From Seriola aureovittata (lineage: Eukaryota > Chordata > Actinopteri > Carangiformes > Carangidae): a stretch of 64,000 nt of DNA. Below are positions 14,216 to 28,525 of the stretch, one piece after another. Positions within the stretch are counted from its first letter, which is position 1. Each line of letters opens with the position of its first letter. The DNA is taken from positions 10,138,732 to 10,202,731 of the forward strand of contig NC_079375.1 of assembly GCF_021018895.1 (NCBI RefSeq), given 5' to 3'. The notes below the pieces were generated by a model. The model saw only the letters and a list, made by a program, of their open reading frames with translations. It made no database searches and was not told the DNA's origin. The translations under genes were made by a program, and so were the position numbers.

Positions 14216-17200
14216 TGTGAGTTTGTTTGCTTTAGTAGGCAGTGTTATTCTGATAGTTTGCACTTTGGTGGCTGCTACTCAAGTACTGTCATTATCTATG
14301 TCTCATTAGTAGCTACAAAAAAACGGGGGAGGATGAAGAGATTCCACATCACAACACAGCAGCTCCAGTATGAGCAGATCTGTGACGCCTTCAGCCTCGT
14401 GGCAGTTGAGGTGAAGGGACAGCTATGTGGAGAAGAGTATGGACTCGTTAGGGTCAAAAAGAGTTTGAGCTGGTAAAGTGATTTTCACAAGTACACATGA
14501 AAGATACAAATCTTGAAATCTACAAGCTAGAGATCTACACATGTACAAACTTGAATTTCTCATGCAGATTCATTCTAAAGGTTTACAAAAGCTGATTTAC
14601 AACTACACACTTCAGAATTATTTGTGAACCCTACCAGCTCAAAAATCTGTTTGACCCAAATTTGAGTACATCAACACTGAGCTCTGAAGCTTGCCGTGTG
14701 TGTGAAAACACCACGACTAGCGCCACCCACTTTCCTTCCAAATGGGTTTATCATGCAGGATTTTATGGTTAACTTTGGTGAATATCAGGGGGAGGCCCAG
14801 CTTATGTGAACAAGTGAATGTACATTCAGGTTCATACAAATGTTTACAGCAATGCAAGAATAAAGCACTGACAAATGTGTAATCACGTTTTCAAAACTTC
14901 AATCTCAAACCAGGTTGTAAAAAATTACTCCATTTGAGAATAAACAAACAATGAAACCAAAAATGATCGAAACTATCAAGGATTGATGCTTCCTTCATTC
15001 AGCATGTTATTATTGATATGTCATGTTTCAAACACTGTCATATACCCATGGTAGTGGGTTAATAATGGGTTAGTGCTCACAAGAGGACTTCAAGCACCAA
15101 CCCTTCAACCACAGTCTGTACATAAATCTGAATACATACTGTATATCCTGTATATACAGTTTACAGTTTCAACAAAACAAGCAACCTCAGGATTTACAGG
15201 AGAAAAGGGTGTGAGGCAGACTACACGGCAGAGTACAGATAACAGACCAGCCTGTCTCCGACTGTCAGTGTCCCATGCTGTCTATATATGATATTTTTCA
15301 CAAGTCACAAGTTCCTGCTGCTTGATGTGTACGACCTGGATCTGAATCTGAGTTTCGTATAGCAAAAATATCTTTCTACTGTAGCAGGTGAGAGTAGATC
15401 TGCTGGATTTGATTGGTAAAGTATTATAGTAGACCCCGTTGGTGAGCTTGTCCTCTTGAAAAGATGTCATCATTTTTATCTTGAACAAGGCAAAGACTGT
15501 TCATGAGAAAAAATGTAATATATTCACACGTAGTATGTCGGGATATTCTAGCTGATCTGCAGATACATTATTGGGAAAAAGACTAATAAGCTTCATTAAA
15601 ACCTTGCTGGTGGGCTTCATAGATAAAGTCATGCATCAGAAAGGACAAAAACACTGTCTGCTTCCCAAACACCCTTTACTACAGTTCATTGTTGTCTGTA
15701 GAGCAGGTCACTGATCTAATTGTGACTAATTTCCTGTCGGTCCTCCAATGAGCTGCTGGCACTGAGCCCAGGTATTTGAAAATTTCTCATTTTCACCTAT
15801 AAATCTTTTCTTGTGTTGGGTCTGTCTGTACCTGAGGATCGGTGACTTTTTATCTGATGACTACAATCCTTATATTTAGCTGCAGCACATTTACTTATGT
15901 TCTGTTACTCCGTTGATGACTTCTTTGCTACTCTGTCTCGTGGTCATTATCAGCCTGTTCATTTGCATGCACTCTGTGTTCCGATCCGGTTTTCTCCAAG
16001 CTCTGTCTAATCAGTTGCTTTGCATCATCTGTCTGAAGGAGCCTGGCTGCATGCCCTCTGCCTGATGCTACCATAGAGCAGATATGGCCACTCTGCCACC
16101 TTTACTTTGGCATGAGCCTCCATCTCTGGAGTTAAAGGCTGCATCATGGCCCCTTTAGATCTCCAATTATAGATCAAAAGAGACAGCAAATCTGCACTGC
16201 ACTAGATGTAATCTATGCCTATACAATATGTTAATATGGGTTTGAGCTTTACTACTGATGTTTACGGTTTGTGGTTACATATTAAAGGAAGAGGTTAAAA
16301 GTGGAAACTACTTCAATTAATTGACTGTTAGCTAAGCCCCGTCTCAGCTTAGTTACTGTTGCCACACAGATTTCCAATTACAACCGATAAAATCTGTAGC
16401 GATAGTTTCATCTGACAAAATCCATGGTTGTCGGCTATAAATAAAAAGTCTGCCTTTGTCTACCCTATCTGAATCATGGAAACTGTTGTGTTAGAAATAA
16501 ATTCAAATTTTAAGTGGTAGATTTGTAATCAATGTAAAATACATATATGATACAGTTAATTTAGTTAACATTAGCTTCATGAGTTGGTTGAAAATGCTGT
16601 CTCTGGCTGACTTTTTAATTTGTCAAGCTGATTCGTATAAAAATGAGAAGCCCATACATGGGGTCTTAAAAATATATATTTGATAATTGAAATGCTCAGG
16701 GGGTTTCCAATCTCAGGATTATATCCATCTTGAGTTAAATGAACTAGCCAAACTCTTACTGCAGGGGTGATCACTCGATCATAATGGGAGCCAAATAGTC
16801 ACATGACACAAAGAGTTGAACGACATGAAACAGGTGCAATGTGCAATATTTACAAAAATATGCAGCCCTAACTTTAAATAGAACAATAATTGTGTGATTT
16901 ACATGTGTTGCAGTGTTAGTTTTGTTACATTAGTAACATAATGAGGGCTCCTGCAGCGCGTTGGGGTAGGAGTGTGTTACAGTTTCGTCTTCTGATATCA
17001 CAACTCAAGCTCATGGATGTTTGTATCGTGGTTTTGATGCATGCTAACATTTGTAGCTTATGTTAGAGCAGATGAACACACTGTTTCATCCAATTCTTAC
17101 ATTTATATTTTTGCTTTTGTATTTTTGGTTTGGGGGAAAGTAAAAAAAGAATAAAAAAAAAACACCATCAAAACCCTTAACCATTATGTACTATTACCTT

Positions 17201-20200
17201 CTTGTAGTGTGGGTTTCCCTGAATGTAAAAGTAATGATACAAGAGTAACATGACATCTACAATTTCCATATAAGTTTGCAGTTAATGGCCTCTTATTCAT
17301 GGCATTTCACTACTACTATAGAGAGAATCTGCACATTTAAAGGAACGTGAAAAAGAAAAAAAAAAGAGATTTGTCTCAAAGAAAAGCAGAACCAAAGACT
17401 AAATTGGAAAAAATCATTACAGGGGAACAGCAATGTGTATGTGGGCTCTCTTCCCCTCTCTCTCTCTCTCTCTCTCTCTCTGGGTCATGATTGTCTCTGA
17501 GTAAGGAGATTAAGATAGCATGCGTCAATCCAGGATTTAGAGAGAGAGAGACAAATGCAAACCCTCACAGACAGCCAACACTGCTGCTTGGAATGCATGT
17601 CCTCAAGCTCTCAGACAGTCATCATATAGAGATACAATAGCAGCATTAATATCATATACACGACTCAATTCCTGTACAAGATACGCTTCATCTATAGTTC
17701 ATAGATGGCGAGTCTTGCCGCTCCTCTGCGCTGCACAGCACTGTGATGCAACATGATTATAGTTGGTGTAAGGAGGGGTGTGTGTGCATGTGTGTGAGGG
17801 GATTATAAAAAAGCATTTTGCCAACCATTCCTGTTATGATCTTCTCTCACATTTTGGACTGAGGCATTTATTAAACCAACACTATCACTGCAGCTATCGT
17901 CTTTTCTGCAATATGAAAAAGTTTGCAAATATTTGTCATGTTAAACAGAAAACAATTAGATATACAGTAGGAAATAATTAAAACAATACAATCATAAACA
18001 TGGAAACAGGAAACGGCTCTATTGAGTATTCTCCTGGAAATTTCCAGACAGCTCCAGCACCTTATTGCTCCACTTCCTGCCCGGAAGAGGAGCAGGTATC
18101 TGGATGTAATGCCCCAGTAAAAGCTACTAAGAGGCTTTTCCTATTCTGAGTAACAAGTAGTGGGCCAACACTAACTAGTAAACTGAAATCCAAGGCAGTA
18201 GGCCATCCACAGGTTTGCTCAAGCTCCAGTTTGTGCCTCTCATGTGTTACCATTACATTCCCTTAAGTGGCGCTGGCAGGCATGTTAGCACGTTGGTCAT
18301 TTACACATCCTGCAGATTCAACACGACTTTAGCATTCATTTTGTTTAATTTCTCTAGCTACTTGAAGAATGAAGCCCCAATATTCAGTCTGTTTTTGCTG
18401 TTTTGTTTTTGTTTAGCTCCACCAGCTCCTGAGAGAAATATCTGGCGCTTTAGCTGCTAAAAGCTTGTCTATGTTGACCAGCCATTTGCTACTTTTTGTC
18501 TGCCTTTAGCATTTGAAAACTGCTGCTTGCTCCGGCCAAAATGAGACTGGTGAGAGTCAACTAAAATAGTAGGCTTGAAAAAATGTGCTGAAAGACATTT
18601 GTCTATATAGCTCTTAGTTTTCCAAGTTAAGTCTCAATTTCCTCTACACGCAGCCATAGTTCTGGCTAGCTTTGAGTGACACATAAATAACACAAAAATA
18701 AAATAACATCAATAGTTGGTAACTGATATAACTGATGATAAAACTTTAATTCATTTTGGTTCACCTTTATCCATATTAAAAAAGAACATGAGCTCATTTC
18801 CTGCTAGCATCTTGTTTGGAGTAAGAAATAAGAATTGCAGCCCAGGAAATCTAAAAGAACAACCTTCTGTGTTGTGCAGCAGACAGAACTTTTTTTTCAT
18901 CCAGATGGTTAGAATAGTCTTTAAGGATTCTGGAAATCTCCCCAGAACAGCAGTGAGTGCTGTTAAACAAGCCTCTGGGTTTTTCAAAGACTGACAAGTG
19001 GATGCTTAGCTCGGCAACTTGAATGTAATGGTAATACATTTTCCTCACTCTCCCTGCATGTGGCATTGCTGATGTTTTTTTCCAAATTTAAGTAAAATAC
19101 TTTCTTCTAGCAAATGATGAGACTGGTAGGTTAGGAAAGCACTACAATAATATCATGACTGCTCTAGTCATCATACAGTCAGTCATACAGTAAGCATATG
19201 CTTTGTCTGCATGTGGAAGAGAAACCCAACTACACCTGCTGCTGCTATGATGCAAAACTTCTATACATGGAGTGCAAATAAGCCCCAAAGTGCAGTTCCA
19301 TTTACTGTAGCTTGAATAAAACATCAGCCCAGGTTCACAGCAAGTCCAAGGGTCAGAAGTGAAAGAAACAGGCAAGAAAAGAGATTTAATCCATCTGATC
19401 TTTACAGGCCATTGGTTATGCAACTCTCTCTCTGAGGCCCATGGTTTTCAATTGGACACATGGCATGATACATGCATGAGGATATGCATCTCTATCTGCC
19501 CTGCGCATTGTGACTGTTTCAGTGAGTGCAATGATGTGGAAAGGCCTCACACAAGGATTAACGCCCAGTGCAACAGATGGTGCATTCTCCTGCCTTTCCT
19601 GTTCAGCGCGCACACATGCACATGCACACGCATATGCACACACACACACAGACACACACCCAAAAAAACCCAATAATCTTTATCATTTTACCTTTTTCTT
19701 GGGTGGCATGGTGATCGAAGTTGTCCACTGGTGTTATTCCGCGGTTCTAACGACCAGTTCAAGTTATCGTTCACCTGGCTCCACAGACAAGTGTGCCATG
19801 AGACTGGGTTTACCTCTGAAGCAGGTGGATGTGTCCGAGGATACCCTTAAATTTTTACAAACCCCATCCCCTCCCCCCCCCAAAAAAACACAGTCCTTTT
19901 AGCGCCGCTTCGTGCGTAAAAGGTGAGATATCTCCCAAAGCAACCGCGACGCACAGGACACCGCCGGAGACACGAATGAGTTGCGTGAGGGGTTTCACTT
20001 AAGTCTGTATTGTGGGTTGAGAGTTGTTACCCTTCCCCGAGTCCTAGGGGTATTAAAGGCTTATTTCTCGGTGCGGCATCTGTTGCGCCGCACACCGCTC
20101 ACTCTGACCTCAAGCCTCAAAAGAAGGTGTCCGACACGTCCTCGACTGGTGAATAACGCGAGGTGAGGAACGTCTCATTAATGTCGTTGACCAGAGTTGC

Positions 20201-22939
20201 TTGGCTCCGTCCTCTGCGCGTGTGATGCCTGATTAGTGAGTGCGCGCATCCAAACAACTTCCCGGGGTTTGGCTGCACACATGGGAGCATTATAATGGCC
20301 TGGCTCCAAAATAGAAAGATGAAATTAAAAAGCTAGCAGTGCATAATTCCTTTGTGTGCCCGATTTACTACTGCGTTAACTACAACTACAGACAAACCCT
20401 GGGTTCATCATCCAGAGAGCTTAATCATGATATTCTCTCACCCCATTGGTTTAGTGTCATTATGTCACTACTTCAAACTTCTGCACTTGCCAAGTATCAG
20501 CAACACACAGAGGCTCACCACGGATTTTCTTCTTGTGTCCTCAAATTACACCAGAATGCGTGAGTTTGCTTACACTGGGGGCCAGGATCTTGGATAATAT
20601 ATATTTCTATACATTAGCTAAGTTTACAGTATTAGGCTGCTAGTATGACTGCTCGTGGACCAGCTACAAAACTGCAAGCTCAGATCATTCAGAGAGCTTT
20701 CTGGGCCAATGAGAACACCAGGATCATGTCCTCTGGGACATATTCACCTGATGTTGCAATTTTTAGACCAAGTCGCCTATCTTATCTGTTTTTTGGCAAA
20801 AACAAATAAAAACAAATTAATTAAAATAATAAGGGGATTTATTTCCATCAGAATTACCTGGTAAGCTATAAAACACATTTAGGTGATGATGTAAGGAGAT
20901 AGCCCCTGGCAGAAAATATTAATGAGCAGTAAAATGAATGAGATTTATTTTATTGTTATATTCAGGTCGATGGGCATGGATCTCAAAACATGGAGAAATT
21001 AAGTATCAGTGAAGAAAGAAGTATCCGTGCGGCTGGTTACAACTAGGGGTAAGAAAGAAAACTTGGGTGAACTAACCCTTTCAAATGCTGCGGACAGTGC
21101 TGCTTAACACTCTGATTGGGGGCATTCTGAATAACAAGTATTTTATACTAGATACCTTTGCTTTAATAAAGCTTTACACGCAGGACCTTTCTCTTCGTGT
21201 ATTTCTACATTGTGTTATTCCTACAAATAAAGACTGTGAACACTCCCTCCACCACAGTTTTCAAGGTAAGCAACACAGCGGACATCAGCAGATAGGCGAC
21301 AGTGGCCGAAGTACCAGAATCACCAGGGAGAGCTGTGGGTGCCGAGGGACACAGATGAGAGCGTTACATAAGTGAGAATGGAAAAGAAAACGCAGGGCTG
21401 TAGTCAGCTGGGTCGGGCTGTGACAGTGTGGAGCAAGGAGCTGTGACACTGACCTCTGGGTCAGACACACATCTGGACCCACACTACACACAGGCAACAG
21501 AAACACACAGGCACACGCACATCACTGCCCTTATCCATACGTGTACTGCTTTAGGAGGAAGAGAAAGAATTCTTCGCACAAGGTCCCAACATTTAGCCCA
21601 TGACCTGGGATTGAACCAGACTCTGGGCTTTACTAAATCTGCTCCATGACACCTCAAATCTCCTCAAGCAAGAGCTAGCTCTCCTCAAGTGCCAGCAAAA
21701 CACTCAGACAGAGTCCATGCTTACTCTGACTGCCTCTAAGCTCAACTGTGAAGATGTTACATAAGGCAGCCTGATCATTCCTCTGCTGCTGCAGGAGCTA
21801 CTCATGAAAGAAACTGAAATATTCTCAGTAATCGAAAACCACTGAACCATTTATACAATCTGTACATTAACTTGTTTCCATTCAGGTATATGCTGCAACG
21901 CATGTGAGCATGTGTTTCTGAAACCACTTGCTGTGCTCAGTCACGGTGAGAGCTTTAAACAGAGAGCCTGGGTGGAAGCTGTTACCTTCACTCTGACCAC
22001 AAACACATTCTTTAGGAAAAGACAACTTACATTGACTCTTGAGCTCATCAGATGGAGTTTGCCTAGTTTTCATGTAGATTTTGGACTTCACATCCATCTT
22101 GGCTTTAAAATAAACAAATAAAAGTGCTCAGAAAAAATAAAAAAGGAGACATCTACAATTTTATGACAACTGAGCAAACTCTATCTCTTATCCTAAGTAT
22201 CCTAAGCTGTGTTCATATACTACAAAAAAACACAATATTGTAGATGGGAAATTGTGTGTATGTAAACACACATAGTTTAGAAATCTGGTTTGGAAAAATC
22301 AGGACAGAGCAAACGCCTTGAGCACTTATCAGTGACTGTAACTGTAACAAATCAAATATCATTTTTTTTAAAGGACAAAAACAGATTTCACTTTTGAATA
22401 TCTCCTGGCTGCAAAAGAGAGTGGACACAAGTTGATTAAGACTCATCATCATCATCATCATCATCATCTGATACTTTTTCCGTTTGTTGGGCTTCTTCAC
22501 TGTATAAAGCAGTTAACACAACAACTCAACTCAAGGTCCACTTACTCACTTGTTCAGGAACTTTCAACAGTATCATACAGCCTTCATCAGCAGATTGTGT
22601 TTGTTCGGTTGTCATAGAACCGTAGATGTTAAAAAGTTCTATTGATTCAAGATGTCTAGAGGTTCACAAAATCATGGGATGTTTGAGCAAACTGCAGTCT
22701 ACTGAATAGGACTGTGTGATATAGTTGAAAGCTCCACAACAAACAAGTAAGTGGACCTTGACTTGAGATTGTTTGGTCAAACTCAGATTTCTGTTGCTAC
22801 TGCATCGTCTACCGAGCCACTAACACACAACCCCTCTCATCTCACTCCCCCTGTGCAGACACACCACACGTGTTCATGGGCACATGTGCTCTCACACATA
22901 CATAAACAAACATCTGTCCCTAAGCTTCTTACAACCAGA

Positions 22940-22973
<34 letters not shown>

Positions 22974-25900
22974 TTATGTGTGTGTATGTGTGTGTGTATG
23001 CTGTCAAGCTGTGGCCAATAGGGCAGGGCAGGGCTGCTGGGACAGAGATAGATGGCACGCACAATTATAGGCAAAGCTCCAGACCTCGACCTCCACTGTG
23101 TCCACACAGCTAGAAACCACACATCTGCCCTGACCTAAAACAAGACTCATTATTGGGAGCAAGTGGCCAGAACTGAAAGTTTAATTATTTGCGTTCCACT
23201 GCGGTCATATAAACTCAGCACATGCAAGCTCCACCCCCTCCACGCTCATTGATCAGAGGCTTACTGTCGCTTTTTGCTGTGAATCTTTTTGGTCAATGGT
23301 CTATTATTTTGGCCAGGATGGTGTAATGCAGGCTAGAGAAGAGGATAGAGGGCTTTGCGACAGTTGTGACCACACATCTGTTGGGCACATTAAGGCAGAT
23401 GTGCAAATGAGCCGTCAAAGACAATGGTTTTATCTGCTCTGTTTTCTCTCTTTTCCTGAAGCCTATAAAACATGCTCCTTCTTTGGCTCAAAGCAGAGCA
23501 AGTGTATTTTGGATAAGCATGAGACCAAACTGCTGTATGTTGAAATCCCTAAATATATATAACATTGATTATAAAAAAAAATTAAAATACAGGCAACGAT
23601 AACAAATTCCCAAGCAGATAAGGCTGGCAGAAATGAAAAAGCACTAAAACTGAACTCTTATTATCCACTCCTCCACCCACCTACCACCCAGAGAGGCAGT
23701 ACTCACCCAGGAGACATTTTTGTTCTTGGGCACTTTTGACATGGCTTGCAGGTGGAGAGGCCAAAGGCCCAACTCCCGATACACCCGTCCTCACACACAC
23801 ATATACAGATGACAATCCACCTTTAGCAGCAGCAGGAGCCCGCTCAAAGATGGAGACAGGCTTGTCATTTGATGTCCTCCATCGTGCCAACGACCCTCAC
23901 CAGATTCAAATCTGCCTGGAGCATCGCCCTCCAATCACATCTCGGCTAAACATGCTCCAAAACTGACTCAAGGATGATGAGGAGGATGAGGAGGAGGAGG
24001 AGGAGGAGTGGGAGCGAGAGAGAAACAAAGATAGGATAACTCCAAAAATGCCCGTCAGAGGCAGAAATAGAACATGCAGAAAAGTTCCTTCAGTCTTCCA
24101 TCTGAATCCTCCTCTTCCTCCCACTTGTCAGTGGCTGTCTGCTCTCTCCAGATTCATAAACCTTGTATGAATATGCAACCAAACATCTGGCTGATGCTCC
24201 TCCTCCATGATGCCAGAGGCTGGGGCCAGGAAACGGCCAATCCTGCCCTCCTGACATCTGGGAGAGGAGATGGATGGAGGAAGAGATGTGGAGGGGAAAG
24301 AAGGTTGGAATACCATGATACAGAGGAGAGGAAAGAGGGATGTTAGAGCAGAAGCAGAGAGAGATGGAGGGACGGTGAGTGTTTCAGGATTGAAGTGGAG
24401 TGAGTGAGGAAGGAGGAGGACAGACGACTGGAGAGGGCCAGTCAGTAGCGGGCATTTCAGGCCGACACAGATTGGAGGGCAGGTTACTGATCCCTAACAT
24501 GAGATTAAAGAAAAAAAAAACATGTTATATTGAATTGGTTGTTCTGAACTACAGTATTGCCATTTCTTGCCCATTAATTCCCACAAAGACAGAAGATGGA
24601 CAGCGAGAGATAACATGGACATTTGTCATTTTGTATTTCCTGTGTTCCCTGCATGTATGTTTTTGATTGCAGTCATGCTGCAGAGCTCCACAGCAGTGAC
24701 TGGCTGGAGAGAGGAAGAGAAGGTTTGACAGAATCAGAGCTTGATGGTATTATAGATGAATGTTTCTCTCTGCCAATCCCAAATCCCAAACTCAGTTGTG
24801 ACGTGCTCCCTTCTGGAGTCACAATGACATAAATATATTGCTCGCTTGCTCGGTGAGGTTGCAACTCAGGGTTTTACAAGTTAAAGGAGCAGTTCAGCGT
24901 TTTGGGAAGAGTGAAATGAGACGTTCGACACCATTCTCACACCTGCGCTTAAAGTACAGAGCTGAAGCCAGGAGGCAATAAACCTGGCTTAGCATAATTA
25001 AGCCTGGTTCTCTCCAAATAAGTCTACCAACAGCTCTAAAGTGGGCACAACTGTTCACGAATGGAAATGCATAATCTACAGGTTTTCTTTTAGCTGGAAT
25101 CTTAGTGGACTGCATCTTGTTGTCACAGTGATGTCGTCAGTGAACCGGCAGAGACGCTGCACAGAGACAATGGATCAACTGTTGATTGTCAGGAAATAAT
25201 TAAAGCATGTAACTCCTCCTAAAACCAACTGTTTCACTTTAACATCAGGAAAGGATGTGAGGATAATGGGAAACCCCGAAGGTCGGCAAAGTAATCTTGG
25301 GTAAATTCAACACAGAGCTGTTGACAGTGCCCTGAACTCTGCTGGCCTCTACATAACTCTGATATTAGTGATATATTTAATTGTTGCTTTAAGTTGAAAA
25401 TGTCCTCCAATTAACGGACTTCAGTTTTATTTGCTTTTATCTCATTGATGACAGGAAATAAATCCCAATCTGAATGCCTCTTCTAGTCAGACATAGCAGC
25501 CTATATTTAATTCAAGATTTGCAACATCTTCAATTTCATAGGCACTTAATGTATTAATGTATTAATGTAACTCTCCTTAACTCCTCTAAACTGCATTTTT
25601 AAGAAAATATAAATAAATAAATAAATAACTAGCTGAGGCAGCCAGCAGCAGCCTTGAAGAACTTCCTTGGTCCTACACAGATACTCGTCTGTGATCTACA
25701 ATCCCATCGCCCCGGGTGAGGTAGGAAATAGCAGTATGAGCGTTGAGTGTGGAAGCAAGTCAATACCGACCACAGTTTGATGCGTGTTAACCAAATCCAC
25801 AGGATTTTGATTCAGCGTTGTAATCAATGTCCACCCTTGCACTGCATGGATCTGTGGTCCTTATAGATTCAGCTCGAAAGAAGTGGGCTACAGGAGGAAA

Positions 25901-28485
25901 GAAAATCGCAACCAACTTCTGCAGTATGAAAAATTCAAGAGAACCCGTTTGATGCTGCATCCTGCACATGAACTGAACCTGGAGGCAGAAATACAGCACC
26001 AAAACCAAAAGTGTCCAAAAGAAAGAAGAAAAAAAAATACTGCAACAGAATCCAGAGAAACTAAACGTATGAAGTGAATTACTCAAGAGTGTTTGTTGTA
26101 AATTGATTGACAGGTTCTGGTCATTCTATGAGAAAGGCAACACATTTTTTTTTCAGTGCTCTAGTGTCTCTACTCCACCTGTAACCTTTCCTTTAACCTG
26201 CAGATTTGAGGTTTGGGACATGTGAGCGGAGTTTCTTATTTTTAAGCTGTGAAACTTCTCAGCCTCAGTGAATGTGCAGAAAAGCAGGTAAGAAGAGAAA
26301 CTCACTGTCACTGATAGAAAAATATGTCTATCAGTAATCCGTTGAATTAGAAACCTCTTTCTTAACAGTCACAAAAAGTAAGAAAAAGTCAATCTTAATC
26401 AAGCAAATTTTCATTTCGAAAGCAGGAGAATCCAGGTTGGGAGGCAGAGCCGTTGTTGCGTCTAACAGCGCTCTGTCTTGTAAAGTTTTGATTTGCTGGC
26501 AGGGCTTGTTACAAATTCTTTCTGTTTTGAGGGTCAAGTATCATGAGCCGTGTGGAATCGGTTACATTTATTCATTTCGATTTTGTTCAAAGCAACATAC
26601 AAATATAAAAATCCAAGTGGATCAGGGAGAAGCTATCGAGAAGTTCCACGAAACTCAGTTTCAAATTCCACCTGACACAAGTGCCACAACCTCGCAGGTG
26701 CATGAGGTGAGACATAACGTAAGAGCATGGGAGATGAGAGGTTATGGTGCTACTGACATGGTGAAATACTAGGACGCAGGAGTGCTAGGGCAGGAATCAC
26801 AAAAGGTGCTTCAGTCAGCTCTTAAGTAAGATATTACTTTTGAATCCAGCCATGAAATTATAATGCGGTTTCTTACGACCAACTGAAACAAACACAACAA
26901 ACACAGTGCTTCAATGTGGAAATCAAAACGAACATAATGTTAGATTGACTGTAAGGTGTAACGCTTGACTGAAGGTCTTTCAACTGACCTCTCTTCACTA
27001 GAAGTCAGACATACAGTGAACCAAACAGAAATGAATAAAGAACACACAAATGCATGTATACGTTGTGCAGACACTAAAATGCATATGTGCATGTACACAC
27101 TTTGAAGTCGGCTTGATTGCGTGAAATGTGCTGAATGAATTTAGAGAGCATTTTTGCCTTTCCCACTTTAAAGCAAACGGAAGAGAAAGTTAGGAGGTTA
27201 AAAAGTTTTTCTTGCTGAATTGTCTTTGCTCTTTTCAAAACTTTTATCAGATTTATGTAATAGGGATAACTGAGCCCCGCCCTTCACCTGTTGGCCGGGC
27301 CGTCCTGACACTCAGCATTATAAAAGCAGCAGCAACTACGCAGAGAACAGTAAGATGTCTTAAGCTCCTTCTTAGAGCCAGGCGAGCACTTAAGGTAATC
27401 CAACTCTGTCCTCTGCCAGCAAAGGCCACACCTGGAGGAGTGACCTGAAAATGGAAATGTAACTACATCACATGTGGTTTGTGCTGGAAAAGTTGAGATC
27501 CATTTTGTTATTGTTGCTTTAAGCATAACTGAAATGTATTAACATGTAAAACCTAGTGATTTTGATGTGTATATGCCAAATCAGAAATGTAGTGGTTCCC
27601 AACCTTTTTGATTTATGATCCTTTGAATCAAAGCTATGCCGACTTGCCACCAAAGAGAGACACTCCCCACTCAGACTGTTTCATTTGAATAGTTTTTACA
27701 TTGCATGATGAGATAAAGCTATCCAGCATTTCAAAATAAAGAAGCAAATCTGGAAAATCCAATTAGTCATCTTGTGACCCCTAGATTTATTCTCCGGCAC
27801 TCTGGGGGCTCACAGCCTCCAGGAGGGAAGCCACTGTCCCAAAACAAGTGGTGACTTACTGTGATTGATTCATCTTTTTTAATCTCATTGATGACAATGT
27901 GCAGTTGGCAACACAACAAATAATGTATTGCAGCAAATGGAGTGAAAGTAACGGTTGAGTAATGTACTTGCACCACATTAGGCAGAAAGGCATTGACCAT
28001 TTATCTTCAGCTTTTCAAGCCTGACTACATCTAAACAACACATTTTTTATAGATTTTTCTTTTTTACTTCTTCACATTTACACGCATTTGCTCAGCTCAG
28101 GGTTTTTCACTTTCACTAAACTGGTGTAAGCACACAAAATCAATGGCACTACACTGAATGTGGGCACCAGGTCCCACTTCTTGATGTGTCACAGCTTTTA
28201 GCCGTCTGTGTTTTTTTTTTTTTTTTTTTTTTTGATTCTGTAAGCTTCTTTCCTGGCTTGTTGCTGAGGTGGGCACACATTGCATGCAGCAGTACAGTAT
28301 GTGGTAATCTGTGAGGCTCTGTGCTGACAGCCTATTGAGTGCTGAAGGCTGACAGTAAGCCTATTTCATGTAGGAATGTGGTTACGATATGGGTCCTCTG
28401 CAGTCAGCGCCATCGCACAATGCACAGCTCGGAGACTGTATGGTATCAGCTGCAAAAGGACTTAACAGGGGTTGGGGTAGACACA

Positions 28486-28525
<40 letters not shown>

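Noticed and set aside
22432..22500. Poly-His or poly-Met peptide
   Set aside because: Direct translation of the (CAT)n microsatellite.
23716..23752. Minus-strand ATG opening [11 protein letters not shown] then TG|GTGAGT, possible alternative cacnb2 first exon
   Set aside because: The donor is in phase 2 while exon 2 needs phase 0, and there is no CpG-rich or promoter-like context.
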